The translations under genes were made by a program, and so were the position numbers. From Streptomyces dioscori (GTDB lineage Bacteria > Actinomycetota > Actinomycetes > Streptomycetales > Streptomycetaceae), in the NCBI RefSeq assembly GCF_003024195.1, contig NZ_KZ679045.1, positions 62,001 through 126,000 on the forward strand: DNA of 64,000 nt, read 5' to 3'. Positions 32,429 to 39,827 of this stretch are shown here, piece after piece. Positions within the stretch are counted from its first letter, which is position 1; each line of letters starts with the position of its first letter. Below the pieces are notes generated by a model. It saw nothing but the letters and a program-made list of their open reading frames with translations. It ran no database searches and was not told where the DNA came from.

Positions 32429-33964
32429 ATGGAACTGCTCAAAGGGATCACAGCAAGGCACGCGGCAGAAGTCCTGCGTGACCTCGCCAGAAAAGCAGAA
32501 TCTCTCGCGGCAACCCCTGAGTCAGGGACCCCCTCTAGTCTCCGCGAATGGTACTTGACTTGGGCGACCGACGCCGAAGAGTCACTGGCTGAGATTACTG
32601 ACGACGAAAGCATCGGCGAACGGGTTCTTTCTAATAGACACTGGCGGATCGTAGACGCACCATCAAGCCAGCTACACACGGCATCCTTGATTGAGGCCGA
32701 GGTCAAATCTCAGACGCGATGGATGGGACGATCCGCACAACAACTTGAAGATCAGATCAAGCAGCTAGAGGAACCTGATGGAGATATCTTCCTCCTAGAC
32801 AGCAACATATTTCTACAGTTCCGACTTTTCACCGAGGTAGATTGGGCGGAAACACTCTCATGCAATCCTGTAAGACTTGTTGTTCCGCTGACCGTATTGA
32901 CAGAGTTGGACGATAAGAAAAATTCTTCCAAATCGAGTCTCAGCAAGCGTGCCCATAAGGTTTTGTCGGAGCTTAATGCGATCCTCGGAGCTTCTGCGGG
33001 CAGACCCTCCAAAGTCTCCGACGGAGTCACAATTGAGGTGATCGACAGGGAGCGCGTAAGTTCCGCTAGAAATGCTGACGATGAAATCTTGGCCGAAGCT
33101 CAGTACCTGACACAAATACTCGATCAGCGAAACATCGCGATCGTGAGCGACGATACGTCTCTGCGGCTTAGGGCTTCCGCCAGGCGACTTCGCGCGCTGA
33201 CAATCCCAGACTCTCTTAAAATTGTCGACACATCTAGCGGAGATCATGCGAAACCCGCCACTAAACTTGTCTTGCGTTCAACCAGCGGACTGAACTTCGT
33301 AGACCCGCCCGAGCGGTCCATTTCTGAATTCGATGCCACGGCAGCACTTAAACGGGCCGCCGACTCGGTTGAACCCCTCCAAGTCCCCTATGGGCCCGCA
33401 GCAAATTTCGCCTTTAACTACAGCAGACAGGACGCGGCCGAGTACAACTCAGCAAGAGACATCTGGCTCAACAAAATGAAAAAATGGGCCGCCCAATGCG
33501 CCTTCCTGCGTAACATATCCCGAAATGCCGCACAACTCCTTTTGGCTATCTCGAACTCCGAAGAGATACCGATCAATAAAATCCAGGTAGTGCTAACTCT
33601 TGAGGATTCCGATGCACCGCTACGGTTTGCCCGGGATAGGGATTTCGACCTACCGAAAGCACCTGCACCTCCAAAGGATCCTAAGCCTTCGATTCCTTCG
33701 ATGCTCGTGCACGCCCGTAAGGGCACATCAGCCCTCCCCGACGTAAGGGATTTCTGGGGTTGGGAGGTTAGCGATGATCGCATGTCGGCAACGATCGAAG
33801 TGGCCAAAATTTGGCAGGGACAGTCACTACCACTGGATGACGGCATATTTGTTTATGATGCGAGTGAAGAAGTCGTTGGCGGCTTCAATATAGCCTGGAA
33901 GATCCTCAGCTCTGAGCCCGCAGCCACCATTACAGGTAAAATCAGCGTCAGACCGCGCAGATAG
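32429..33964 (+). CDS. PIN-domain protein with unknown C-terminal domain (accessory cargo)
   Basis: GAGGGG before the ATG supports the start; the product is 511 residues. Residues 1-115 are helical. Residues about 119-260 form a PIN nuclease domain: IFLLDSNIFLQF (D124), VLTELDDKK (E159), NADDEILAEA (D217/D218) and IAIVSDDTSLRLRA (D241/D242) supply the acidic metal site. This is closest in pattern to the DUF4935/PIN_12 type. The last 250 residues have no motif I recognise. The DNA is AT-richer and lacks the strict GC3 pattern of the flanking genes, so it was acquired separately from the transfer genes. No antitoxin gene is adjacent. RNA cleavage in defence or as an abortive-infection effector is an inference. 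Confidence 0.7.
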   Translation: MELLKGITARHAAEVLRDLARKAESLAATPESGTPSSLREWYLTWATDAEESLAEITDDESIGERVLSNRHWRIVDAPSSQLHTASLIEAEVKSQTRWMGRSAQQLEDQIKQLEEPDGDIFLLDSNIFLQFRLFTEVDWAETLSCNPVRLVVPLTVLTELDDKKNSSKSSLSKRAHKVLSELNAILGASAGRPSKVSDGVTIEVIDRERVSSARNADDEILAEAQYLTQILDQRNIAIVSDDTSLRLRASARRLRALTIPDSLKIVDTSSGDHAKPATKLVLRSTSGLNFVDPPERSISEFDATAALKRAADSVEPLQVPYGPAANFAFNYSRQDAAEYNSARDIWLNKMKKWAAQCAFLRNISRNAAQLLLAISNSEEIPINKIQVVLTLEDSDAPLRFARDRDFDLPKAPAPPKDPKPSIPSMLVHARKGTSALPDVRDFWGWEVSDDRMSATIEVAKIWQGQSLPLDDGIFVYDASEEVVGGFNIAWKILSSEPAATITGKISVRPRR

Positions 33965-34071
33965 TTAATGACGCCTCGATACAGATCTGAATTCGAGGAT
34001 CCTAGCATCATAAGTGCTTAATCTGTGCTGCTCCACCACTCCGCTGACTACTCACGCTCACGTATACCGAT

Positions 34072-34124
34072 GCCTCATGTTGAAGGGACCCGGACACTTT
34101 GTCCGGGTCCCTTCAACATGAGGC
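34072..34124. terminator. 24-bp perfect stem hairpin with GACCCGGAC core
   Basis: Left arm 34072-34095 and right arm 34101-34124 are perfectly complementary around ACTTT. It lies between the PIN gene and the XRE/flavoprotein cassette. The core GACCCGGACA recurs in the hairpin at 36057-36087 behind the same cassette. Confidence 0.75.
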
Positions 34125-34229
34125 GCTCATTATTGTGCTCACCCAGCAACAAGCAAGGCCAACTACCTACCGTTCCATCGGCTCTGTACCGTGAGACAAG
34201 CCCCTTCAACTCGCAGGAGGCAGCACGCA

Positions 34230-35465
34230 ATGCGTGGTCTTGGAGATCATCTCAGTATCGGCGAGCGCATCGCGTTCTACCGGAAGCGCCGCGGTTACAC
34301 GCAAGAGGTGCTCGCCGGTCTGGTCGGGCGTAGCACGGACTGGTTGGCGAAGATCGAGACGGGGCGCCGGAAGCCTCCCCGCATCGACATGCTTGGGGAG
34401 CTGTCGCGCATTATGCGCGTGCCCCTCGGTGACCTGCTCGGTCAGACCGTGCTCATGGAGGACGAGAAGCAGCAGGACGATGTTCCGGCGGTGCGCGACG
34501 CGCTCATGAGCCCGCGCCGGCTGTCTCGTCTGCTCTTCGGCCCTGAGGCTGAAGTGCAGCTTCCTACGCCTGTACCTACAGCCGTACGTGTGGAGCACGC
34601 GTGGAACGACTACCAGGGTGGGCGGCTCGGCAGCGTCATCGCGGCGCTACCCGCGCTCCTTCAGACTGCACAGGAATTGGAGGAGCGAGCGGCGCGACGT
34701 GGCGAGGACCGTAGCGACTGCTGGGCCGTCTCGGCTCGTACTCACCACCTCGCCGCGACGACGCTCGCGAAGATCGGTGAATCGGACATCTCATGGCTCG
34801 CTGCCGAGCGCGCGATGCGCGCTGCGGACGAGTCGGACGACCCGCTCGTACTGGCATCGGCCGCTCGTTCCGGCACACATGCCCTCCTGGCAAATGGTCG
34901 GTACGACGACGCGCTAGAACTGGGCAACACGGCCGCCGCGTGGCTTTCGTCTCGGGTAGCCGACAGCGACCCTGCGGCGCTGAGTCTGCTGGGGATGATC
35001 CACCTGCGTGCCGCCGTGGCTGCGGCACGTCATCAGGACCGGCCGACCGCAACGAGCCTGTTGGACCGCGCAGAGGAACTCGCGGATGACCTCGGGTCGG
35101 ATGAGAACTATTGGCAGACCGGCTTTGGGCCTACGAACGTACTGCTTCACCGGCTGTCCGTTGAGCTGGATCTCGACAACGTGTCGTACGTGGTGGAACA
35201 CGGCCGGATCAACGTCGACCACATGCCGCAGGAGCGAAGCGTGTCGCACCGAATCGATTTCGCGCGTGCCCTGTCGCTCAGCGGGCAAGGCGACGACGCA
35301 TTCGTGGAGCTCCGAACCGCTGAGTGCTCAGCACCGCAGCTCGTACGCAACAATCCCAGGGTGCGTGAGACGCTGCGGGACTTGGTCAAGCAGTCTCCGG
35401 TAACGGGCGGCTCGCGTTCGTCCGAGGTGTTCGTGATGGCTCAACGGTGCAGGGCGGTGCAGTGA
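34230..35465 (+). CDS. XRE-family regulator with TPR-like C-terminal half
   Basis: AGGAGG nine bases before the ATG at 34230 fixes the start; the product is 411 residues. The N-terminal helix-turn-helix is ISVGERIAFYRKRRG-type (SIGERIAFYRKRRGYTQEVLAGLVGRSTDWLAKIETGRRKPP). After a linker, the remaining 300 residues are helical with TPR-like spacing (HHLAATTLAKIGESDISWLAAERAMRAADES; YDDALELGNTAAAWL; RPTATSLLDRAEELADDLG), as in peptide-sensing XRE regulators. The stop overlaps the start of the flavoprotein gene as GTGA, so the two are coupled. The pair occupies the accessory part of the element, not its transfer core. What it senses is unknown. Confidence 0.8.
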   Translation: MRGLGDHLSIGERIAFYRKRRGYTQEVLAGLVGRSTDWLAKIETGRRKPPRIDMLGELSRIMRVPLGDLLGQTVLMEDEKQQDDVPAVRDALMSPRRLSRLLFGPEAEVQLPTPVPTAVRVEHAWNDYQGGRLGSVIAALPALLQTAQELEERAARRGEDRSDCWAVSARTHHLAATTLAKIGESDISWLAAERAMRAADESDDPLVLASAARSGTHALLANGRYDDALELGNTAAAWLSSRVADSDPAALSLLGMIHLRAAVAAARHQDRPTATSLLDRAEELADDLGSDENYWQTGFGPTNVLLHRLSVELDLDNVSYVVEHGRINVDHMPQERSVSHRIDFARALSLSGQGDDAFVELRTAECSAPQLVRNNPRVRETLRDLVKQSPVTGGSRSSEVFVMAQRCRAVQ

Positions 35466-36025
35466 GCGCAGGCAAGCGCGGGGTGCTGGGAGTCGTCGGT
35501 TCGGCGGCCGGAGGCGTGGAGGCACTGCGCACCGGCCTGGTCGAGCCCGCGATGGATCGTGGGTGGCGGGTGGCTGTCACGCTGACACCGACCGCGGGGC
35601 AGTGGCTACGGCTGAGCGGCGAGGTCGAGCGGCTGGAGAAGCTGACCGGCCTTCCCGTTCGAGATGAGCCGCGGTTGCCCGGCGAGGCCCGACCGCACCC
35701 GCCGGTTGACTGCTACGTAGTCGCCCCTGCATCCGCCAATATGGTTGCCAAGCTGGCGACGGGCCTGATGGACAACCAGGCATTGACGCAGGTGGGTGAA
35801 GCCATCGGCACTCTTGGTTTGCCCGTCGTCGTCTTTCCACGGGTGAACGCGGCGCACGCTCGCCACCCTGCGTGGCAGCGTCACATCGACGCCCTTCGAG
35901 CCGGGAGTGTGCACGTTATCCAAGGCTCGGACGTGTGGCCGCTGTACGAGCCGCGGGAAGCGCCGGCGGGGCGCACGCTCCCATGGTCGGCCGTGCTCGA
36001 CACGGTCGATGAGGTTACTCGGTGA
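35462..36025 (+). CDS. flavoprotein of the HFCD / PPC-decarboxylase fold
   Basis: The GTG at 35462 overlaps the XRE stop. The 187-residue protein begins with the FMN-binding Rossmann-like strand (RGVLGVVGSAAGGVEALRTGLVEPAMDRGWRVAVTLTPTAGQWL) and has the family signature VVAPASANMVAKLATGLMDNQALT, in which PASAN and the following Lys/Asn help bind FMN and the substrate. The family includes CoaC-type phosphopantothenoylcysteine decarboxylases and EpiD-like lantibiotic cysteine decarboxylases. The catalytic His of those enzymes is not clearly present, so the reaction is open. Coupling to an XRE sensor suggests a regulator/enzyme pair. A hairpin follows 32 bp after the stop. Confidence 0.8.
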   Translation: MSAGKRGVLGVVGSAAGGVEALRTGLVEPAMDRGWRVAVTLTPTAGQWLRLSGEVERLEKLTGLPVRDEPRLPGEARPHPPVDCYVVAPASANMVAKLATGLMDNQALTQVGEAIGTLGLPVVVFPRVNAAHARHPAWQRHIDALRAGSVHVIQGSDVWPLYEPREAPAGRTLPWSAVLDTVDEVTR

Positions 36026-36056
36026 CGAGCCGTCAACTCGCCTGATCTGCATGGAA

Positions 36057-36087
36057 AGAGGACCCGGACAGTCTGTCCGGGTCCTCT
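36057..36087 (+). terminator. 14-bp stem hairpin after the flavoprotein gene
   Basis: AGAGGACCCGGACA / TGTCCGGGTCCTCT with a GTC loop. It shares the GACCCGGACA core with the hairpin at 34072-34124, so the two-gene cassette is bounded by related hairpins. Confidence 0.75.
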
Positions 36088-36166
36088 GCCGTTCCTGGCC
36101 ACATGCTCATTGGCATGTCAGGGATCAATGAGCGAAGCGGCGAGCTGGAAGGCATGACTCCTGCTG

Positions 36167-36190
36167 AACTCGCTTTGATCAAAGCGAGTT
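36167..36190. promoter_or_regulatory. 24-bp perfect palindrome centred on TTGATCAA
   Basis: Two 12-base arms (AACTCGCTTTGA and its complement) meet without a loop, 52 bp past the stop of the GntR gene. The lack of a loop favours a protein-binding site or cruciform over a simple terminator; both remain possible. Confidence 0.45.
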
Positions 36191-36241
36191 TGAGCGAGGC
36201 GCGCGTCAAGGTCGAACGACTGCTGAGGCGCGCGAATGAAC

Positions 36242-36637
36242 TCACGGCGATGGTGGAGTCTCGCTGCCCACGAGCCGCTCAAGCCGATCCAGACGTTCCC
36301 CGAGCGAGTGGAGAGCGTCATGAATCGTGCTGAGCTCAGCCGCCAAAGCACTGAATGCGGGGCTACTGCCCGGCTCGGTGCCGAGGGGTACAGAAGGATC
36401 GCGGACGAACGTTCCGCGGCCCTGCTGAGTGAGAACCAGTCCCTCATCACGGAGCTGGCCAAACGCGCTCTGAACAGTCATGAGCTGCACGCCAAGTTCC
36501 TTGGCGAGCTTGCGAGCGGCTGGGAGCTGGTCCCCCGGCTCGTACTCGCGATCGGGGCCCGTGATCTTGTCACGGAACTCCCCCGCAATCTCCTTGGCCG
36601 TGGGCGTCTGCTTGGGCGCTTCGGGGCTCTGGTCCAT
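36242..36637 (-). CDS. GntR-family regulator of the element (KorSA-like role)
   Basis: This short 131-residue protein has the GntR winged helix (PTAKEIAGEFRDKITGPDREYEPGDQLPAARKLAKELGVQLMTVQSAFGQLRDEGLVLTQQGRGTFVRD) followed by a coiled coil (ELSTIHDALHSLGERLDRLERLV) in place of a large effector domain. Small GntR proteins of this kind are found in pSAM2-type elements, where KorSA represses activation of replication and transfer. It is transcribed away from the transfer operon, and palindromes directly before its start (36655-36669, 36699-36720) are probable operators. The same role is inferred, not shown. The ribosome site is weak. Confidence 0.8.
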   Translation of the reverse strand: MDQSPEAPKQTPTAKEIAGEFRDKITGPDREYEPGDQLPAARKLAKELGVQLMTVQSAFGQLRDEGLVLTQQGRGTFVRDPSVPLGTEPGSSPAFSALAAELSTIHDALHSLGERLDRLERLVGSETPPSP

Positions 36638-36654
36638 GGCTTCGAGAGTAGCCG

Positions 36655-36720
36655 GACCTAGGTCAATCTCTGATCCTTCTCCGCACCCTCTTGACAGTCA
36701 GATTGACCTAGGTCAATCTG
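36655..36720. promoter_or_regulatory. palindromic operators with TTGACCTAGGTCAA core before the GntR gene
   Basis: A 22-bp perfect palindrome lies at 36699-36720 (core ATTGACCTAGGTCAAT), and a partial copy (GACCTAGGTCAATCT) lies at 36655-36669, 18 bp before the GntR start. Two sites sharing the same core in front of the divergent regulator fit autoregulation plus control of the forward transcript. Confidence 0.7.
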
Positions 36721-37098
36721 AAGTCACAGCACGCCGAGCCCGATAGGGCTTCGACCGGCTGTGTTCGTAAGTGCTTGACCTGCAAGACCGCAGCACCAAA
36801 GGGCCCCGGAAGGGGTCATGAGGCCCCGTTTCGGCGGGGGCGAGGGACCCGGACCCCTTGGCAGTCCGGAGGGCTTACAGACCGAAAGGTCACGTCTCCG
36901 TACGCCTTCGCCGGGAGCCCGTGTTCCCGAAGGAGACATCCGCACCGCCTCACCTCGCCTTCGCACTTGGTGCGAAGGCCGGCTGCCTGATCCGCATCTC
37001 TCGCAGGTGCGGTGAGGGGGAGCCGGACGGCCGCCTCTCGCCATAGACCGCGGCCGTCCCGGTGCTTCTCACGTCTCTTCGACTTCCTGGAGTTCACC
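36721..37098 (+). other. leader region of the transfer operon, no recognised gene
   Basis: This gap holds TTGACC at 36775 as a possible -35 region, a GACCCGGA octamer at 36846, paired repeats (CCTTCGCACTTGGTGCGAAGG near 36957-36978 forms a hairpin) and, at 37024-37059, a diverged copy of the hairpin found at 37937 and 43191. A short open frame from 36775 to 36990 is possible but has no family resemblance. Confidence 0.45.
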
Positions 37099-37911
37099 GT
37101 GACCGAACGCATGATTCCTGTAGACGTCTTCGGCCCGATCGCCCTGGATCTGACCATGAACGCGGGCAGTATCCGCGTCGTTGTCGACCCGGAGCTGAAG
37201 CAGGCGCACATGGTGCTGAAGACCGACGCCACTTCCGGTCCGTCGGCCGACGCGATCCGCGACACCGCCGTCAGTCTCCGGGGGCAGAACCTCGCGGTTC
37301 GCGTTCCGGACGTGGCCGGCGGCATGAGCGGCAACACCACGATCCGCATGGGCAACAGCACCATGACGTTCTCCGGCGGCAACGGTGTGCAGATCATCAA
37401 CGGCAACGTGCACGTCACCGGTCACGGTGGCAGCAAGGTCTTCGTCAACGGCCGCGAGGTCACCGCCACCGGCCCGACCGGCGACGCGGTGACGCCGATC
37501 ACCGCGATCGTCCACCTGCCCGCGCGGTCGGTGGCCGCGATCAGCACACACGCCGCGACCACCGTCGTCACGGGCGCACTGGCGCGGCTGGAGTACGACG
37601 GCACCTCCGGCACGCTGACTGCCGAGCGCGTCGGTGACCTGGAAGCCACGGTCACCAGCGGCAGCGTCATCGTCGGCGAGGTGAGCGGCCCGCTGGACAT
37701 CAATCTCACCTCCGGCAACGTCACCGTCGGCGCCTACAGCGGCCACCTCGCCCGTGTGAACCTCACCTCCGGCAACGTCCGCATGGCCGCGACCTCGCAG
37801 GCCACCGGGCGTCTCGCCGTGAACGCCACCTCGGGATGCGCACGCATCACGGGCGCCTCGCACCTGGACGTCCGCCGCCGGGTGACCAGCGGCTCCGTCC
37901 AGATCAGCTAG
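37099..37911 (+). CDS. DUF4097-like beta-repeat protein, first gene of the transfer block
   Basis: The GTG at 37099 has TGGAG seven bases upstream and gives 270 residues. The N-terminus reads VTERMIPVDVFGPIALDLTMNAGSIRVVVDP, and the C-terminal half consists of short strands with repeated TSG turns: TSGSVIVGEVSG, TSGNVTVGAYSG, TSGNVRMAATS, TSGCARITGAS, TSGSVQIS. This suits a right-handed beta-helix as in DUF4097 adhesin-like proteins. No signal peptide or membrane helix is seen, so it should be cytosolic. Similar proteins are frequent in Streptomyces conjugative elements; their role is unknown. It follows a hairpin copy and precedes the Spd-like genes. Confidence 0.65.
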   Translation: MTERMIPVDVFGPIALDLTMNAGSIRVVVDPELKQAHMVLKTDATSGPSADAIRDTAVSLRGQNLAVRVPDVAGGMSGNTTIRMGNSTMTFSGGNGVQIINGNVHVTGHGGSKVFVNGREVTATGPTGDAVTPITAIVHLPARSVAAISTHAATTVVTGALARLEYDGTSGTLTAERVGDLEATVTSGSVIVGEVSGPLDINLTSGNVTVGAYSGHLARVNLTSGNVRMAATSQATGRLAVNATSGCARITGASHLDVRRRVTSGSVQIS

Positions 37912-37936
37912 CCCCGCCTCGCACCTCTTTCTCTCT

Positions 37937-37977
37937 CCGGGGCGGTCGCCTCTCGCCAAAGACCGCGACCGCCCCGG
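37937..37977 (+). repeat. element hairpin, copy 2 of 3
   Basis: Arms CCGGGGCGGTCGC and GCGACCGCCCCGG (13 bp) flank CTCTCGCCAAAGACC-type loop sequence. The same stem and loop occur at 43191-43227, and a diverged copy with the loop CTCTCGCCATAGACC is at 37024-37059. Each lies just before a gene block. Confidence 0.8.
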
Positions 37978-38004
37978 CATCCCTTCGACGTCAGGACTTC
38001 TCGC

Positions 38005-38295
38005 ATGCGTACGTACATCGGCCGCCAACAGGCCGTTTCCTCTGAGGACTTCGCGGAACTGGCGCTCGGGACCCCGGTTGAGCTGTGGCTCGGGGTCGAG
38101 GGCGAGAGCGACGAAGAGCGCGCGGCCCGCGAGGACGCGGCACGCGACATCCTCGCCGACCAGCCGGACATGCCCGACGACCTGATCCGCATCGCGGCGC
38201 AGGTCATCGAGGACAACCCGGATCTGTTCGACGTCACCCCGCTGGCTCGCCCCGTCCGGCGCCGCCGCGCGGCACGCAAGGGGGTAGCGGCATGA
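38005..38295 (+). CDS. small acidic conserved element protein
   Basis: The 96-residue product begins MRTYIGRQQAVSSEDFAELALGTPVELWLGVEGES, has an acidic middle (DEERAAREDAARDILADQPDMPDDLIRIAAQVIEDNPDLF) and a basic end (RPVRRRRAARKG). AGGA eight bases before the ATG supports it. Its stop overlaps the start of the DUF2637 gene as ATGA, so translation is coupled. Proteins of this size and pattern occur beside spdA-like genes in Streptomyces elements, but I know of no function. The charge split suggests a small adaptor. Confidence 0.65.
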   Translation: MRTYIGRQQAVSSEDFAELALGTPVELWLGVEGESDEERAAREDAARDILADQPDMPDDLIRIAAQVIEDNPDLFDVTPLARPVRRRRAARKGVAA

Positions 38296-39290
38296 GCGCC
38301 ACGGTCCCCGCCCCCAAGACACCCGCGTCCGGGGTGCCGCCACTGACCCGCCCTGAGTTGGGGCTCGCCGGTATCGGCGCTCTCGCCGCGGCCGGCGTCG
38401 GCGCGCTCGGTCTGATCTCCTCCTTCGCCGCCGTGTCCGAGGCGGCGGCGCGGTGGGGGTTCACCTCGCCGTGGATGCTGCCGGTCGGCATCGACGTGGC
38501 CATCCCCGTGTTCACCGTCGCCAACCTGCTCCTTATCCGGATGGACATGGCGCTCGCATGGGTGCGGTTCGTGCCCTGGGTGCTCACCCTGATCACGTGC
38601 GGGCTGAACATCGCCGCCGGACAGGGCATGTGGGCGAAGGTCGCGCACGGCACGATGCCGCTGCTGTGGGTGGTGTTCTCCGAGATCGGCGCGCACATCT
38701 ACGCCGTACGGATCGGCGCCGCCACCGGCCGCCGCATGGAAAAGATCCGGTTCTCTCGGTGGCTGCTCGCCTTCCCGTCCACGTTCGCGCTGTGGCGCCG
38801 CATGACCTTGTGGGAGATCACCTCCTACAGCGAGGCCCTGGCGCGGGAGAAGGAGCGGCAGTTGGCCCGCGCGGACCTGCGCGAGACCTACGGCCGCAAG
38901 TGGCGGACCAAGACCCCGCGGCGCGAGCGTGTGTTGCTCCGCATGGGCGCCGTGACCCCCGGCAGCGAGCAGGACATTGCCGAGCCGCCCCCGGCGGGGA
39001 AGCGGCCGGCACCGCCGACCGCGCCCAAGCAGCGCCCGCCCCGGCAGACCAGGGCGAAGGCGAAGGGCACCCCGCAGCGCACCTTCGAGGAGCTGCTGAG
39101 CGAGGCTCGCACGCTCACCGCGTCGTGGACGGATGCGGAGCTGAACGGCGAAGCCGTCCGCACCGCGCTGCACTGCTCGGCTGCCAACGCCCGCAAGCTG
39201 CGGGACGCGCTCAAGAGCGAGCGCGCCGACGGCCGCCCGCTGCACGCCGTGAACCCGGAGGGCGAGACGCCGACGGCTGAGGCCGCCTGA
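38292..39290 (+). CDS. DUF2637 / SpdA-like transfer-spread membrane protein
   Basis: The ATG at 38292 overlaps the previous stop. The 332-residue protein has four membrane helices in its first 150 residues (PELGLAGIGALAAAGVGALGLI; WMLPVGIDVAIPVFTVANLLLI; WVRFVPWVLTLITCGLNIAAG; MPLLWVVFSEIGAHIYAVRIG), the DUF2637 arrangement. A basic Arg/Pro-rich linker leads to a C-terminal helical DNA-binding-like end (TFEELLSEARTLTASWTDAELNGEAVRTALHCSAANARKLRDAL). SpdA-type proteins help move the transferred DNA between mycelial compartments and cause pock formation. A role in spreading is inferred from the family and from the position two genes before tra. Confidence 0.78.
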   Translation: MSATVPAPKTPASGVPPLTRPELGLAGIGALAAAGVGALGLISSFAAVSEAAARWGFTSPWMLPVGIDVAIPVFTVANLLLIRMDMALAWVRFVPWVLTLITCGLNIAAGQGMWAKVAHGTMPLLWVVFSEIGAHIYAVRIGAATGRRMEKIRFSRWLLAFPSTFALWRRMTLWEITSYSEALAREKERQLARADLRETYGRKWRTKTPRRERVLLRMGAVTPGSEQDIAEPPPAGKRPAPPTAPKQRPPRQTRAKAKGTPQRTFEELLSEARTLTASWTDAELNGEAVRTALHCSAANARKLRDALKSERADGRPLHAVNPEGETPTAEAA

Positions 39291-39673
39291 TGTCCGCGGC
39301 CTGGGGCAAGTGCTACGACCCGACCGGCGCACGCTACGGGGTACCCACCTACCCATGGCGCATGGCGCCGGACGGTCTGGCGACCCGTCGCCAACTACGG
39401 GCGCAGGGCTTACGGCCCGGCGGACAGCCGATCGCGGCACAGGTGATGCGCGGCAACCGGCGAGCCGGCGGGGTGCGCGTCGCCTACCTCTACCGCGTCG
39501 ACCTGGCCAAGCCGGTGCGGCCGATGACCTCGCGCAAGTGGGGCGCGCTCGCGCTGGCGATGCTCGCCCGGCGCACCTGCCCGCGCTGCCGGATCGATGT
39601 CGGCTACTGCATCCCCACCTCGTACGGCATCTGCGGACTGTGCATCGCCCTCGAAGAACAGCGCGCCGCCTGA
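39290..39673 (+). CDS. RRQRL-motif zinc-binding protein
   Basis: This 127-residue protein has the pattern of the small RRQRL zinc-binding proteins of Streptomyces elements: a tyrosine/proline-rich start (DPTGARYGVPTYPWRMAPDGLATRRQLRAQGLRPGGQ), a basic middle and a C-terminal zinc site (CPRCRIDVGYCIPTSYGICGLCI, four to five cysteines). Its start overlaps the stop of the DUF2637 gene by one base. It is a candidate DNA- or RNA-contacting accessory to transfer. The function is unproven. Confidence 0.75.
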   Translation: MSAAWGKCYDPTGARYGVPTYPWRMAPDGLATRRQLRAQGLRPGGQPIAAQVMRGNRRAGGVRVAYLYRVDLAKPVRPMTSRKWGALALAMLARRTCPRCRIDVGYCIPTSYGICGLCIALEEQRAA

Positions 39674-39681
39674 ACAGGCAA

Positions 39682-39730
39682 AAGCCCCGGCAGTCATGCC
39701 GCGAGGGCGCCGGATCGAATCCGGCCCGGG
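39682..39730 (+). ncRNA. tRNA-like fold (acceptor and T-arm only) upstream of tra
   Basis: A 7-bp acceptor-like stem, GCCCCGG (39682-39688) with CCGGGGC (39724-39730), closes a structure whose 3' side is a perfect T-arm: GCCGG-ATCGAAT-CCGGC (39707-39723), joined to the acceptor without a spacer as in tRNA. Only 18 bases are found where D and anticodon arms should be, and the end reads ACG, not CCA. It could be a relic of a tRNA, a T-arm mimic for binding tRNA enzymes, or a leader structure for tra. Confidence 0.4.
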
Positions 39731-39827
39731 GCACGCACAAACCCGCACCGCGCGGGCCCGGCCGCCCACCTCCTACAGCGACGACCGGGCCCGCTCTCCC
39801 TCACACCCGAAAGTGGAAGGAACACCA

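Noticed and set aside
36103..36333. A 76-codon + strand frame with a plausible amphipathic helix (AELALIKASLSEARVKVERLLRR)
   Set aside because: It overlaps the end of the GntR gene in antisense, lacks a ribosome site and its second half is low in coding character. It cannot be excluded but is not supported.
36775..36990. A 71-codon frame in the leader of the transfer operon
   Set aside because: No ribosome site, no family pattern, and it covers hairpins and repeats that explain the sequence better.
39682..39730. True tRNA gene
   Set aside because: No D arm, no anticodon arm and no discriminator/CCA end; only acceptor and T-arm are present.
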